Numbered from the stretch's first letter, positions 17,806 through 25,516 are shown. The stretch: DNA of 48,301 nt from RGIG8767 sp045531685 (GCA_045531685.1 JAZSEL010000123.1:1-48301); one strand, 5' to 3'. Translations and numbers: made by a program. The notes: a model not told the origin generated them from the sequence alone.

Positions 17806-18327
17806 TTATATCTCTAATTCCGTAATCTTATTTTCCATTCGGCTCTTATGCATATCAATTACCCTTTGGTTTTTTGAACCCTTAAATTTGAGGGACAGGC
17901 TCTTCTGCTCCAAGATAAAAGGACCATCCACCAATACATCAATATAGGACAATAACTCTTCCGTATATTCCGTATATTTTCTCCCCCCGGGTACCAAATC
18001 TTCATCCAACAGATATCCCGTATATGCCCAGACATCTTTTCCCGGACATTCTGCTTTAAACCGGCGCATAAACTCTATCAGCCCTTCCTGATTCTCCGGC
18101 TCCATCGGGTCTCCCCCCAATAAGGTAAGGCCTCTGACAAAATCAAATTGCTGGGAATTAATAATGTCATCCTCTGCCTCTTTGTCAAATACCTTCCCAT
18201 TGGTAAAATTCCATGTTTCCGGTTGAAAACAACCTTCACAGCGGTTTCTGCATCCGGACACAAAAAGGACCGTACGTACTCCCAGTCCATTTGCAATATC
18301 GCGATATTTGATGGCTGAATAATACAT
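17806..18327 (-). CDS. nrdG: Anaerobic ribonucleotide reductase activating protein
   Basis: NrdG is a radical-SAM enzyme that installs the glycyl radical on NrdD. The 173-aa protein has the cluster-binding CxxxCxxC at C26, C30 and C33 (CRNRCEGC) and the SAM-binding GGDPMEPEN region near 91. It lies 126 bp behind nrdD, with six tandem 16-bp repeats filling most of the gap. Translation starts after GAAAGGA. Confidence 0.97.
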   Translation of the reverse strand: MYYSAIKYRDIANGLGVRTVLFVSGCRNRCEGCFQPETWNFTNGKVFDKEAEDDIINSQQFDFVRGLTLLGGDPMEPENQEGLIEFMRRFKAECPGKDVWAYTGYLLDEDLVPGGRKYTEYTEELLSYIDVLVDGPFILEQKSLSLKFKGSKNQRVIDMHKSRMENKITELEI

Positions 18328-18360
18328 ACGGTTCTTTTTCCTTTCGGGTAATTGTTTAAT

Positions 18361-18457
18361 AATCTCTCTGTTTTATAATGCTTCTGACTTTATAACGTCT
18401 CTGACTATTAACGTCTCTGATTCGTAGCGTATCTGATTATTAACGTCTCTGATTTAT
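18361..18457. repeat. Six tandem 16-bp repeats between nrdD and nrdG
   Basis: Plus-strand units resemble AACGTCTCTGATTATT. They begin at 18361, 18377 (17 bp long), 18394, 18410, 18426 and 18442. The three central units share AACGTCTCTGA or differ by a few bases, and the outer ones are more degenerate. The last unit runs over the nrdD stop codon. They lie in the intercistronic mRNA of nrdD-nrdG. No open frame or stable hairpin is evident. Confidence 0.85.
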
Positions 18458-20616
18458 AAGTGAAGCACTCGTTCTTTAATTTCCTGCGTACGTCCCTGAT
18501 TCCAGAACTGGGTTCCGATATATCCGCAGGTTCTTCTGGCAACATTCATCTTATCCTGATCTTTATTGCCACATTCCGGACATTCCCAAATCAATTTACC
18601 GTTGGAATCCGTAATAATCTGAATTTCTCCCGAATAGCCGCATTCCATACAGAAATCACTCTTGGTATTAAGTTCTGCATACATAATATTTTCATAAATA
18701 TACTGCATAACAGAAATAACCGCATCCAGATTGTCCTGCATATTCGGTACTTCCACATAACTGATGGCACCACCCGGTGACAATTCTTGGAATTGGGATT
18801 CAAATTTTAATTTTTCGAAAGCATCAATTTCTTCTGTTACGTGAACGTGGTAACTGTTTGTAATATAGTTACGGTCCGTAACCCCTTCAATAATACCGAA
18901 TCTCTTCTGCAGACATTTAGCAAACTTATATGTGGTAGATTCAAGCGGTGTTCCGTATAAACTAAAGTCAATGTTTTCTTTTGCTTTCCATCTTGCACAG
19001 GCATCGTTAAGCTTACGCATTAACTGAAGGGCAAATTCTGTTCCGCTTGGTTCTGTATGGGAAACACCCTTCATATAACGGGTACATTCGCAAAGACCTG
19101 CATATCCAAGGGAAATGGTAGAATAACCATTGTACAACAGCTTATCAATCTTTTCCCCTTTCTTAAGGCGTGCCAATGCTCCGTTCTGCCAAAGAATCGG
19201 TGCCACATCGGAACGGGTTCCCTTTAAGCGGTTATGACGTGTCATAAGCGCACGGTAACAAAGCTCTAATCTCTCATCTAAAATTTCCCAGAACTTATCC
19301 ATATTCTTGTTGGAGGAACAAGCAACATCCACCAAATTAAGCGTTACCACACCCTGATTGAATCGTCCGTAGAATTTTTCTTTTCCGTCCTCGTCATGAT
19401 ATACCGTTAAGAAGGAACGGCATCCCATGCATGGGTAACAATATCCCTTCTTTAACTGGCGCATGATTTTTTCGGAAATGTAATCCGGAACCATACGCTT
19501 TGCTGTACAGCTTGCTGCCAGCTTTGTCAGTTCAAAATACTTACTTCCTTCCCTTACATTGTCTTCCTCTAAAACATAAATCAACTTAGGGAATGCCGGC
19601 GTAATGTATACACCCTTTTCATTTTTCACACCACGAATCCGTAAGTGAAGAGTCTCTTCAATTACCATGGCAAGGTCTTCCTTTAACGGTCCGTCTTCCA
19701 CTTCACCAAGGTACATAAATACGGTGATAAACGGAGCCTGACCATTGGTAGTCATAAGCGTGGTTACCTGATACTGGATAATCTGCACACCCTGACGCAC
19801 TTCGTTACGTACACGCTTCTCTGCAAGACGGTTCACCGTCTCTTCATCCGGAACAAGACCGGCTTCTTCTAACTCTTCACGCACTTCTTTGCGGATCTTT
19901 TGACGGCTTACATCTACAAACGGTGCCAGATGGGACAGGGAAATACTCTGTCCGCCGTACTGGGAACTGGCAATCTGGGCAATGGCCTGGGTTGCAATAT
20001 TACATGCCGTTGCAAAGCTCTTTGGCGTCTCAATCATAGTTTCACTGATTACCGTTCCGTTTTGCAGCATATCCTCTAAATTGACCAGACAACAGTTATG
20101 CATATGCTGTGCAAAATAATCCGCATCATGGAAATGAATAATTCCCTTTTCATGAGCTTCCACAATATCCGGAGCCAAGAGGAAACGCTTGGTAATATCC
20201 TTACTTACTTCCCCTGCCATATAGTCTCTCTGTACACTGTTCACAGTAGGATTCTTGTTGGAATTTTCCTGTTTTACTTCTTCGTTATTGCATTCCAGCA
20301 AACTCAAAATCTGCTCATCCGTAGAATTGGATTTACGGACAAGTGCACGACGGAAACGATACGTAATATAGTTATGAGCTACATGGAACGCACGCATGCT
20401 CATAATCTGATTTTCCACCATATCCTGTACTTCTTCCACGCTTGGGGAATGCATAAGTCCTTCACATTCCTCCACTACATCCTCTACGATTCTCAGAATA
20501 TGCTTCTCACTTAATCTGTCTACCAATGGCACACTGTTATTGGCCTTTCTTATGGCATCTTCAATCTTCTGCGGATTAAATTCGTCTTCAATTCCACTTC
20601 TTCTGATAATCTTCAA
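18454..20616 (-). CDS. nrdD: Anaerobic ribonucleoside-triphosphate reductase
   Basis: NrdD reduces ribonucleoside triphosphates to deoxy forms without oxygen. The 720-aa protein has an N-terminal ATP-cone (residues 3-95), the allosteric activity switch. The finger-loop region is in the middle. A C-terminal zinc site has two Cys pairs, CMEC and CPEC. The glycyl radical motif is RRTCGYIGTQFWN, with the radical Gly at 698. The start codon appears to be TTG behind a weak GGTGG. It is the first gene of nrdD-nrdG and has a promoter flanked by two NrdR boxes. Confidence 0.97.
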   Translation of the reverse strand: MKIIRRSGIEDEFNPQKIEDAIRKANNSVPLVDRLSEKHILRIVEDVVEECEGLMHSPSVEEVQDMVENQIMSMRAFHVAHNYITYRFRRALVRKSNSTDEQILSLLECNNEEVKQENSNKNPTVNSVQRDYMAGEVSKDITKRFLLAPDIVEAHEKGIIHFHDADYFAQHMHNCCLVNLEDMLQNGTVISETMIETPKSFATACNIATQAIAQIASSQYGGQSISLSHLAPFVDVSRQKIRKEVREELEEAGLVPDEETVNRLAEKRVRNEVRQGVQIIQYQVTTLMTTNGQAPFITVFMYLGEVEDGPLKEDLAMVIEETLHLRIRGVKNEKGVYITPAFPKLIYVLEEDNVREGSKYFELTKLAASCTAKRMVPDYISEKIMRQLKKGYCYPCMGCRSFLTVYHDEDGKEKFYGRFNQGVVTLNLVDVACSSNKNMDKFWEILDERLELCYRALMTRHNRLKGTRSDVAPILWQNGALARLKKGEKIDKLLYNGYSTISLGYAGLCECTRYMKGVSHTEPSGTEFALQLMRKLNDACARWKAKENIDFSLYGTPLESTTYKFAKCLQKRFGIIEGVTDRNYITNSYHVHVTEEIDAFEKLKFESQFQELSPGGAISYVEVPNMQDNLDAVISVMQYIYENIMYAELNTKSDFCMECGYSGEIQIITDSNGKLIWECPECGNKDQDKMNVARRTCGYIGTQFWNQGRTQEIKERVLHL

Positions 20617-20734
20617 AATTCTTTACCACCCTTCAAAATTTCCCTCATAAGAAATCTTTTTATCTGTCTGTATTTCAATCGGATTCCTTATTTATAGTAA
20701 CCGGTTGCGTCTGTCATTCGCATCGTGTAGTTTC

Positions 20735-20762
20735 ATTTTACAATATCTAGTAGGAAAGTCAA
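20735..20762 (-). promoter_or_regulatory. nrdDG promoter
   Basis: Minus-strand -35 TTGACT and -10 TAAAAT are 16 bp apart, about 120 bp before the nrdD start codon. The -35 lies between the two NrdR boxes, and one box overlaps the spacer and part of the -10. Confidence 0.75.
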
Positions 20763-20784
20763 TAAGTCATCACTATATTTAGTG
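20739..20784. promoter_or_regulatory. Paired NrdR boxes
   Basis: CACTATATTTAGTG (20771-20784) matches the NrdR palindrome closely, and TACAATATCTAGTA (20739-20752) is a weaker second copy. Their starts are 32 bp apart, about three DNA turns, as expected for cooperative NrdR binding. NrdR represses ribonucleotide reductase genes when ATP/dATP is bound. nrdR itself is not in this window. Confidence 0.85.
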
Positions 20785-20870
20785 TTGTTTTTTTATGGCA
20801 AATTAGTACTATTTTTCTGAAAATAATAAATCTTTTGGCAATTATGCATAAATGTGGTAAGGTACATTTG

Positions 20871-20896
20871 TGGTATAAATACAAAACGTTTTGTAT
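20871..20896 (+). promoter_or_regulatory. Extended -10 with LacI-type palindrome upstream of the HAD gene
   Basis: TGGTATAAA is an extended -10 element. The perfect 18-bp palindrome ATACAAAAC/GTTTTGTAT (20879-20896) starts at its last base, so it would cover the start site. A central AACGTT is typical of LacI-family operators. The following leader has small GC-rich inverted repeats (GCCGG and CCGG, 20915-20965). The rest of the 383-bp spacer between nrdD and this gene holds only the nrdD promoter and leader. Confidence 0.55.
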
Positions 20897-20999
20897 TCTG
20901 TATACAGCATGTTCCGGCTCTGTAACAAATGCCGGTTAAATAGTTTTCCCCGGCCTATAACCGGAAACCTTTTCATTATAAGAAAGGACTATATATAGT

Positions 21000-21800
21000 A
21001 TGAACTTTAGAGGCAAAAAAATATCTCTGGTTGTCAGTGATTTTGACGGTACCATAATAAAACCGGGCATGTATGCTCCTACGGAACGCTTTTTTCAAAA
21101 TGTAGAACGATTACTTGCAAAGGGCATTCCCTTTGTGGCTGCCAGCGGACGCCAGTATGCCAATCTGCTCCGCATCCTAAGCCCATTTGCGGATAAAATT
21201 GATTTCATTGCAGAAAACGGCTGTCTTGTTATTCATGAGGGGAAAGTGATATATAAAAGAGTGATTCCGCAGGAACTATGCAAGGAATTATTAGATGATT
21301 TACTGACCCACAAAGAAGGATACATTACCGTTTCCGGTGCCGACACCTTGTATATCTTGGGAAATGATGAATGGTTTGTTGATTTGTTACAAAATAAAGT
21401 TCCGAACAATGTTACTGTCGTTAATAGCTTTGATGAACTTGATGACGACATCATCAAAATCTCCATTCTTTGGACAGGCGGTATCCCCAAAGAGCCGGAA
21501 GCCTGGTTCCACAACAAATATGACTCTTTACTTGCCGTCGCAAACGGAGGAAATGGCTGGCTTGACTTTAATCCCCTTGGAAGCAGTAAAGGAGAAGCAT
21601 TACGGGTGCTTTCTGAGCGCATCGGCATCCCAACCTCTGAAATGATTGCCTTTGGGGATAATGAAAATGACACTGCCATGCTTAAGGAAGTAGGCATCAG
21701 TTATGCCGTAGATACAGCCCTGCCACATGTTAAGGAAGTTTGTGATTCTATCTGTGAAGATGTGAATGACGTGTTGGAAGAAATGCTTATGGGAATATAG
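21000..21800 (+). CDS. Cof-type HAD-IIB phosphatase
   Basis: The 266-aa protein has the HAD catalytic motif DFDGT (nucleophile D14, acid D16). Motif II/III residues lie in the middle and GDNENDTAML near 219 is the metal-binding motif IV. The cap region is of the type IIB class, whose members usually dephosphorylate sugar phosphates or flavin and pyridoxal cofactors. The true substrate cannot be read from sequence. AAAGGA lies 11 bases before the ATG. A LacI-type palindrome at its promoter hints at sugar-linked control. It ends in the 62-bp repeat region, where a strong terminator follows. Confidence 0.9.
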   Translation: MNFRGKKISLVVSDFDGTIIKPGMYAPTERFFQNVERLLAKGIPFVAASGRQYANLLRILSPFADKIDFIAENGCLVIHEGKVIYKRVIPQELCKELLDDLLTHKEGYITVSGADTLYILGNDEWFVDLLQNKVPNNVTVVNSFDELDDDIIKISILWTGGIPKEPEAWFHNKYDSLLAVANGGNGWLDFNPLGSSKGEALRVLSERIGIPTSEMIAFGDNENDTAMLKEVGISYAVDTALPHVKEVCDSICEDVNDVLEEMLMGI

Positions 21801-21833
21801 GAAGTATTCATCCCTCTAATTTACTTCTCCAGT

Positions 21834-22012
21834 GCACAATGGCTTACGATTACTGGCTCTCTTTGTAATCTCATGCCGCTTTTTTCGTTTTGAATGCACA
21901 ATGGCTTATGATTACTAATTATCTTTCTAATCTCATGCCTTTATTTCACTCGTTCAATACATAATGGCTTACGATTATATAGAATTTCTTAATCGTAAGC
22001 CACTTTTTTAAT
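21834..22012 (+). repeat. 62/63-bp hairpin repeat, family A (three copies)
   Basis: Three units start at 21834, 21896 and 21959. Each begins (G)CACAATGGCTTACGATTA or a close variant and carries a partner arm near its middle. The arms are imperfect in the first two copies and perfect in the third, which is the terminator. With family B they fill the 450-bp gap between the converging HAD gene and bioY. No gene was found there. Confidence 0.8.
21966..22009 (+). terminator. Terminator after the HAD gene
   Basis: GGCTTACGATTA and TAATCGTAAGCC pair perfectly over 12 bp with a 12-base loop and are followed by ACTTTTTTA. It is the third copy of the family A repeat. Confidence 0.82.
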
Positions 22013-22036
22013 ATATATGGATTTTCTAAGATATTT

Positions 22037-22246
22037 GAGCATATGGAATATGCATAATACCCAATTCGTATGCCACCAAGATACATTTCTGACTCATAAC
22101 GGCATATGAAATAGACCAATAGCCAATTCGTATGCCAACAAGTTACATTTCTTACTCATAACGGCATATGAAATAGACCAATACCCAATTCGTATGCCAA
22201 CGAGTTACCTATTTATCTAATAATAACATATGAACTGAAGAATCAG
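22037..22246 (-). repeat. 62-bp hairpin repeat, family B (about three copies)
   Basis: Units start at 22061, 22123 and 22185 with CCAATTCGTATGCCA. The first two are nearly identical, the third degrades after 20 bases, and a partial copy precedes them. Arms ATTCGTATGCC and GGCATATGAAAT pair with one wobble. Read on the minus strand, the unit begins GGCATACGAATTGG and ends TTCATATGCC. This resembles family A (GGCTTACGATTACTGG ... TCATGCC), so A and B look like opposed copies of one element. Confidence 0.78.
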
Positions 22247-22251
22247 CACAT

Positions 22252-22860
22252 TTATAAGCCAATCGTAAGGAATCCGACTCTCACAAGTCTCTTTCTCACA
22301 GCATTTCCAATGATTATTCCTGCTACAAGCTTCACTGCATCCCCTAAAATAAACGGAAGTACCCCAACACCTAATGCCGCTGTAAAATCAATGCCTGATT
22401 GATAGGAAAGCCACAGGCTGCCAAAGAAATAACACGCCGCAGTTCCAAGCAGCATTCCGATTCCCTGCATGAGATAGTTCATACCGCACAAGAATCCTCT
22501 TCTCTCTTTCATTAAATTCCCACCTTTGCTTCCATGGCTCCATTTCTCCACAAACCATCCACTGATGGCTACAAGAAACAAGTACCCTATCAAATAGCCC
22601 CCGGTTGGACCGAGTACTTTTCCCAAGCCACCTGTAAATCCGGAAAATACGGGAATGCCCACAAGTCCAATCAAAAGATAAATGGCACAGCTGATTACCG
22701 CATCACACTTTCCCAATATATATACACACAGATACAGCATCAGTGTTGCCAATGATACCGGCACCGGACTAAAGGGAAATGTAATTGCAAAGGGACTGAC
22801 AACACACAGCACAGCTGACATTAATGCAATTCTTGTAAGTCGGTTTGTTTTCATTTTCAT
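22252..22860 (-). CDS. bioY: Biotin transporter BioY
   Basis: BioY is the substrate-binding S component of an energy-coupling-factor (ECF) biotin transporter. The 202-aa protein has about six membrane helices. It carries family motifs including VLCVVSPFAITFPFSPVPVS near the start and GPTGGYLIGYL in the middle. No EcfA or EcfT genes are adjacent, so it probably uses a shared energising module or works alone. AAGGAA precedes the ATG. It is divergent from ccdA. I see no clear BirA operator pair in the 196-bp spacer. Confidence 0.93.
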   Translation of the reverse strand: MKMKTNRLTRIALMSAVLCVVSPFAITFPFSPVPVSLATLMLYLCVYILGKCDAVISCAIYLLIGLVGIPVFSGFTGGLGKVLGPTGGYLIGYLFLVAISGWFVEKWSHGSKGGNLMKERRGFLCGMNYLMQGIGMLLGTAACYFFGSLWLSYQSGIDFTAALGVGVLPFILGDAVKLVAGIIIGNAVRKRLVRVGFLTIGL

Positions 22861-22963
22861 CTATTGCAATTCCTTCTTATCGCTCCGTTTTTCATTCATT
22901 AAAAAAAAGCAAACTCACAGATATCTTCTTAATGAATATTTAATATCCCACCGCAAAAAATAA

Positions 22964-22972
22964 TGCTATAAT
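22964..22972 (+). promoter_or_regulatory. Extended -10 promoter of the ccdA-trxA unit
   Basis: TGCTATAAT is a perfect extended -10 element, 85 bp before the ccdA start. No good -35 is present 17 bp upstream, which is usual for extended -10 promoters. Confidence 0.55.
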
Positions 22973-23056
22973 ATCTAAAACATCTATCGAATATATTACC
23001 ATACTCACAATATATCAGAAAGCGATTTATAACATAAGTTAACAAGGAGAATTATT

Positions 23057-23710
23057 TTGCAATACATCATAACTTTTTTAGAGGGCATCATATCCTTTAT
23101 TTCCCCGTGTATGCTGCCTCTTTTACCGCTGTATATTTCCTATTTTGCAGGAAAAGCCGATAAAAAACAGCACATTTTTTTACGTGCCGGTTCCTTTGTC
23201 CTGGGATTTACGGTTGTCTTTACTTCCCTGGGACTCTTTGCCGGAACTCTCAGCACCTTGCTAACACGTTACCAGCAAGTGATTACTATTGTCTGCGGAA
23301 TCATCGTGATTTTGTTTGGACTAAGCTATCTGGAAGTAATCCGGCTTCCTTTTTTCAAAGGAATGCAGAATGTCAAGGAAATATCCGGTGTATTCTCCGC
23401 TTTTGTATTTGGAATGATTTATTCGGTAAGTTTAACCCCCTGTGTGGGAGCCTTTCTGGGTTCTGCCCTAATGATGGCATCCACTTCCGGCGGTGCTGTA
23501 AAAGGTGCCCTGCTGCTTCTTGCTTATTCGTTGGGGCTGGGGATTCCGTTTGTACTTTCCGCCGTATTAATCCATCGGCTTAATTCTGTTTTTTCTTTTA
23601 TTAAAAAGCATTATACTATCGTTAATTTGGTGTCCGGACTTTTCCTGATTGTGATTGGAATTTCCATGATATTCGGATTTATGAACAAGATTATGGCATT
23701 TTTCGCATAA
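23057..23710 (+). CDS. ccdA: CcdA/DsbD-type thiol transmembrane electron carrier
   Basis: CcdA moves reducing equivalents from cytoplasmic thioredoxin across the membrane by thiol-disulfide exchange. The 217-aa protein has six hydrophobic helices and the paired redox cysteines C18 (FISPCMLP) and C129 (SLTPCVGA). The start is TTG, with AGGAG seven bases upstream. It is the first gene of a plus-strand set followed by tlpA, an FTR-like gene and trxA, which supplies both likely partners. No cytochrome c maturation genes are seen, so general extracytoplasmic thiol reduction is more likely. Confidence 0.92.
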   Translation: MQYIITFLEGIISFISPCMLPLLPLYISYFAGKADKKQHIFLRAGSFVLGFTVVFTSLGLFAGTLSTLLTRYQQVITIVCGIIVILFGLSYLEVIRLPFFKGMQNVKEISGVFSAFVFGMIYSVSLTPCVGAFLGSALMMASTSGGAVKGALLLLAYSLGLGIPFVLSAVLIHRLNSVFSFIKKHYTIVNLVSGLFLIVIGISMIFGFMNKIMAFFA

Positions 23711-23786
23711 CGTTTTTATATTTCCAGTTTTGTTAGTCCCCTTCCCAGGAGGCTGCCTGCTACAATTTTACGAATGGAGTTTTTTT

Positions 23787-24425
23787 ATGAAAAAAAGTGA
23801 TAAATTTGTACTACTTGCCCTTGCCTTCGTGGCATTGATGATTGTTGCCACCATGGGCTACCGTATCTTATCAGAGCAATATGCTCCGCAACAAATAGAC
23901 AGCGGTATCACTGCTTCCAAAACAGAACTTGCCGATGATACAGATAAGGCTACTGCAGGCAATAGCTCTGATGAATCCTCTGTACAGACCGCTGATTTTA
24001 CCATGCAGGATTCCGAGGGGAATGCCGTGACCCTGTCAAGTTTCTTTGGCAAACCGATAATTGTCAATTTCTGGGCTACCTGGTGCGGTCCGTGCCAGTC
24101 TGAAATGCCTGCCTTTGACGCCATGTATGAGAAATACGGAGAAGAAATCCATTTTATCATGTTGAACTTAACCGACGGTTCCCGCGATACCGTGGAAAGT
24201 GTTACCAAATTTATTGAAGATGCCGGCTATTCCTTCCCGGTATATTTTGATACTTCAATGGAAGGAGCCTATACCTATAGTGCCTACTCCATTCCGATGA
24301 CACTATTTATTACTCCCGACGGCCGGCTTGTTCACACACAAATGGGCGCTATGTCCGAAGATACCTTAGTCAAATTTGTGGAAACACTTATGACAATCAG
24401 TGAAGAAACCTCTTCCGCTGAATAA
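23787..24425 (+). CDS. TlpA-like extracytoplasmic thioredoxin
   Basis: The 212-aa protein has an N-terminal signal anchor (FVLLALAFVALMIVATMG) and an Asp/Ser/Thr-rich linker. A TlpA/ResA-type thioredoxin domain follows, with WCGPC (C100 and C103). The domain starts with ADFTMQDSEGNAVTLSSFFG, the usual TlpA lead-in, and has the cis-Pro in YSIPMTLFI. It should face outside and be kept reduced by CcdA. TGGAG before the ATG at 23787 fixes the start. The 19-codon upstream extension lacks a ribosome site and would disrupt the signal. Confidence 0.92.
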   Translation: MKKSDKFVLLALAFVALMIVATMGYRILSEQYAPQQIDSGITASKTELADDTDKATAGNSSDESSVQTADFTMQDSEGNAVTLSSFFGKPIIVNFWATWCGPCQSEMPAFDAMYEKYGEEIHFIMLNLTDGSRDTVESVTKFIEDAGYSFPVYFDTSMEGAYTYSAYSIPMTLFITPDGRLVHTQMGAMSEDTLVKFVETLMTISEETSSAE

Positions 24426-24469
24426 TATGCAGGTATCAATCTTTTCAGAAAATCAAGGAGGTATAACAA

Positions 24470-24676
24470 ATGAAAGTAAGTCTCAATTCCGATGCCGAAA
24501 TCGTAAAAACCATTAAAGAAGGATTAAAGCAGACCGGTGGCTACTGCCCATGCCGTCTCGAACGTATTGATGAAAATAAATGTATGTGCGAGGAATTCCG
24601 TAATCAGATTAAAGATCCGAATTTCGAGGGATACTGTCACTGTATGCTCTATTACAAATCATTGAAGGATGAGTAA
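24470..24676 (+). CDS. Ferredoxin-thioredoxin reductase catalytic-chain-like protein
   Basis: The 68-aa protein has three CxC motifs: CPC (26-28), CMC (38-40) and CHC (56-58). These match the six cysteines of the FTR catalytic chain, where four bind a 4Fe-4S cluster and two form the active disulfide. Plant-type spacing is CPC-x16-CPC-x8-CHC; here it is x9 and x15 and the second motif is CMC, a shortened bacterial variant. FTR passes electrons from ferredoxin to thioredoxin. trxA follows 35 bp downstream, which strongly fits. No FTR variable (alpha) chain is present. AAGGAGG precedes the ATG. Confidence 0.85.
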   Translation: MKVSLNSDAEIVKTIKEGLKQTGGYCPCRLERIDENKCMCEEFRNQIKDPNFEGYCHCMLYYKSLKDE

Positions 24677-24711
24677 ATAAATACACATTTACAATCAAAG
24701 GAGGAAAATAT

Positions 24712-25023
24712 ATGTCAGAAATCACCATTACAAGCGCTAATTTTGAATCAGAAGTATTACAATCCGATATCCCGGTTTTAGTAGATTTCTGGGCAAGCTG
24801 GTGCGGCCCATGCAAAATGCTTGCTCCTACTATCGCTGAAATTGCTAAAGAATACGAGGGGAAAGTAAAAGTCGGTAAAATCAATATTGACGATGATACT
24901 GCCATCGCTATCAAATATGGTGTTGTAAGTATTCCAACGGTTATTTTGTTTAAAAACGGAGAAGTCGCAGACAAATCTATCGGCTTTGTTCCAAAAGCAG
25001 AGCTTGAAGCAATGATTCAATAA
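24712..25023 (+). CDS. trxA: Thioredoxin
   Basis: This is a standard 103-aa thioredoxin with FWASWCGPCKM (C31 and C34), the buried Asp in VDFW and the cis-Pro in VSIPTVILF. It lacks a signal peptide and so is cytoplasmic. AAAGGAGG precedes the ATG. Being last in ccdA-tlpA-FTR-trxA, it is the likely electron carrier from the FTR-like protein to CcdA. No flavin thioredoxin reductase gene (trxB) lies beside it. Confidence 0.97.
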   Translation: MSEITITSANFESEVLQSDIPVLVDFWASWCGPCKMLAPTIAEIAKEYEGKVKVGKINIDDDTAIAIKYGVVSIPTVILFKNGEVADKSIGFVPKAELEAMIQ

Positions 25024-25033
25024 CAGCAACTGT

Positions 25034-25079
25034 AAAAGAGGGGTAACGTCTGTCTCATTCAGACGTTACCCCTCTTTTA
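25034..25079. terminator. Bidirectional terminator between trxA and the ldh remnant
   Basis: AGAGGGGTAACGTCTG pairs with CAGACGTTACCCCTCT, flanked by AAAA on one side and TTTTATTATT on the other. It can stop trxA transcripts on the plus strand and the ldh remnant on the minus strand. Confidence 0.9.
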
Positions 25080-25122
25080 TTATTTATACACTCACAAATG
25101 AATCATTCAACCGTATCACGGT

Positions 25123-25514
25123 TTACAATGCCATATGCACTTCCATCAGCTTATTGGTATTCTCACGGATTACGGCAATGGATTCTTTGAATCTTGCCAG
25201 TTCTCCCGGAGTCATATGAATCTCTAATACATCTGCTGCTCCGGTACGGTTAAGAATGGTCGGAACGCCTGCATACACATCCGTCTCTCCGTATTCCCCT
25301 TCTAACAAAGTAGAAACCGGAATAATACGGTTTTCATCATGGTTCAGATATTCAATGCTGTTCTGTAAATCCAACATTTCTCCGTAAGCACGTTCTGTGT
25401 TAATGTCAATCATCATCACTTCATCACAAACGCCATGTGTAATCAAACTGAATGCAGTATAGAACCTACCAGCCCGGTTCCGATAATTGCTACCTTACTT
25501 CTTGAAATCTGCAT
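25123..25514 (-). pseudogene. L-lactate dehydrogenase remnant (frameshift plus internal deletion)
   Basis: From the ATG at 25514 the frame reads a Rossmann start, SRSKVAIIGTGLVGS, then hits a stop. One base appears lost near 25460, because the continuation FSLITHGVCDEVMMIDINTERA lies in the next frame. That frame gives the NAD-binding Asp and about 70 N-terminal residues. It then jumps from NHDENRI directly to the family's C-terminal part (GEYGETDVYAGVPTILNRTG). Roughly 170 residues, including the catalytic His and substrate-binding Arg segments, are missing from a normal protein of about 310 residues. GGAGG precedes the ATG, inside the end of the PHP gene. It should be non-functional. Confidence 0.85.
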
Positions 25515-25516
25515 GC

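Noticed and set aside
21834..22246. Possible CRISPR array with about 62-bp period
   Set aside because: The whole unit is repeated, not only a short repeat with unique spacers. Copies are few and degenerate, and no cas genes are present.
22861..23056. BirA operator in the bioY/ccdA spacer
   Set aside because: A single GTTAACAA half-site lies next to the ccdA ribosome site, but no second half at the right distance was found.
25123..25446. A 107-aa intact lactate dehydrogenase-like protein
   Set aside because: It opens at a TTG without a ribosome site, lacks the catalytic centre and joins distant parts of the family. The true start is 25514 in another frame.
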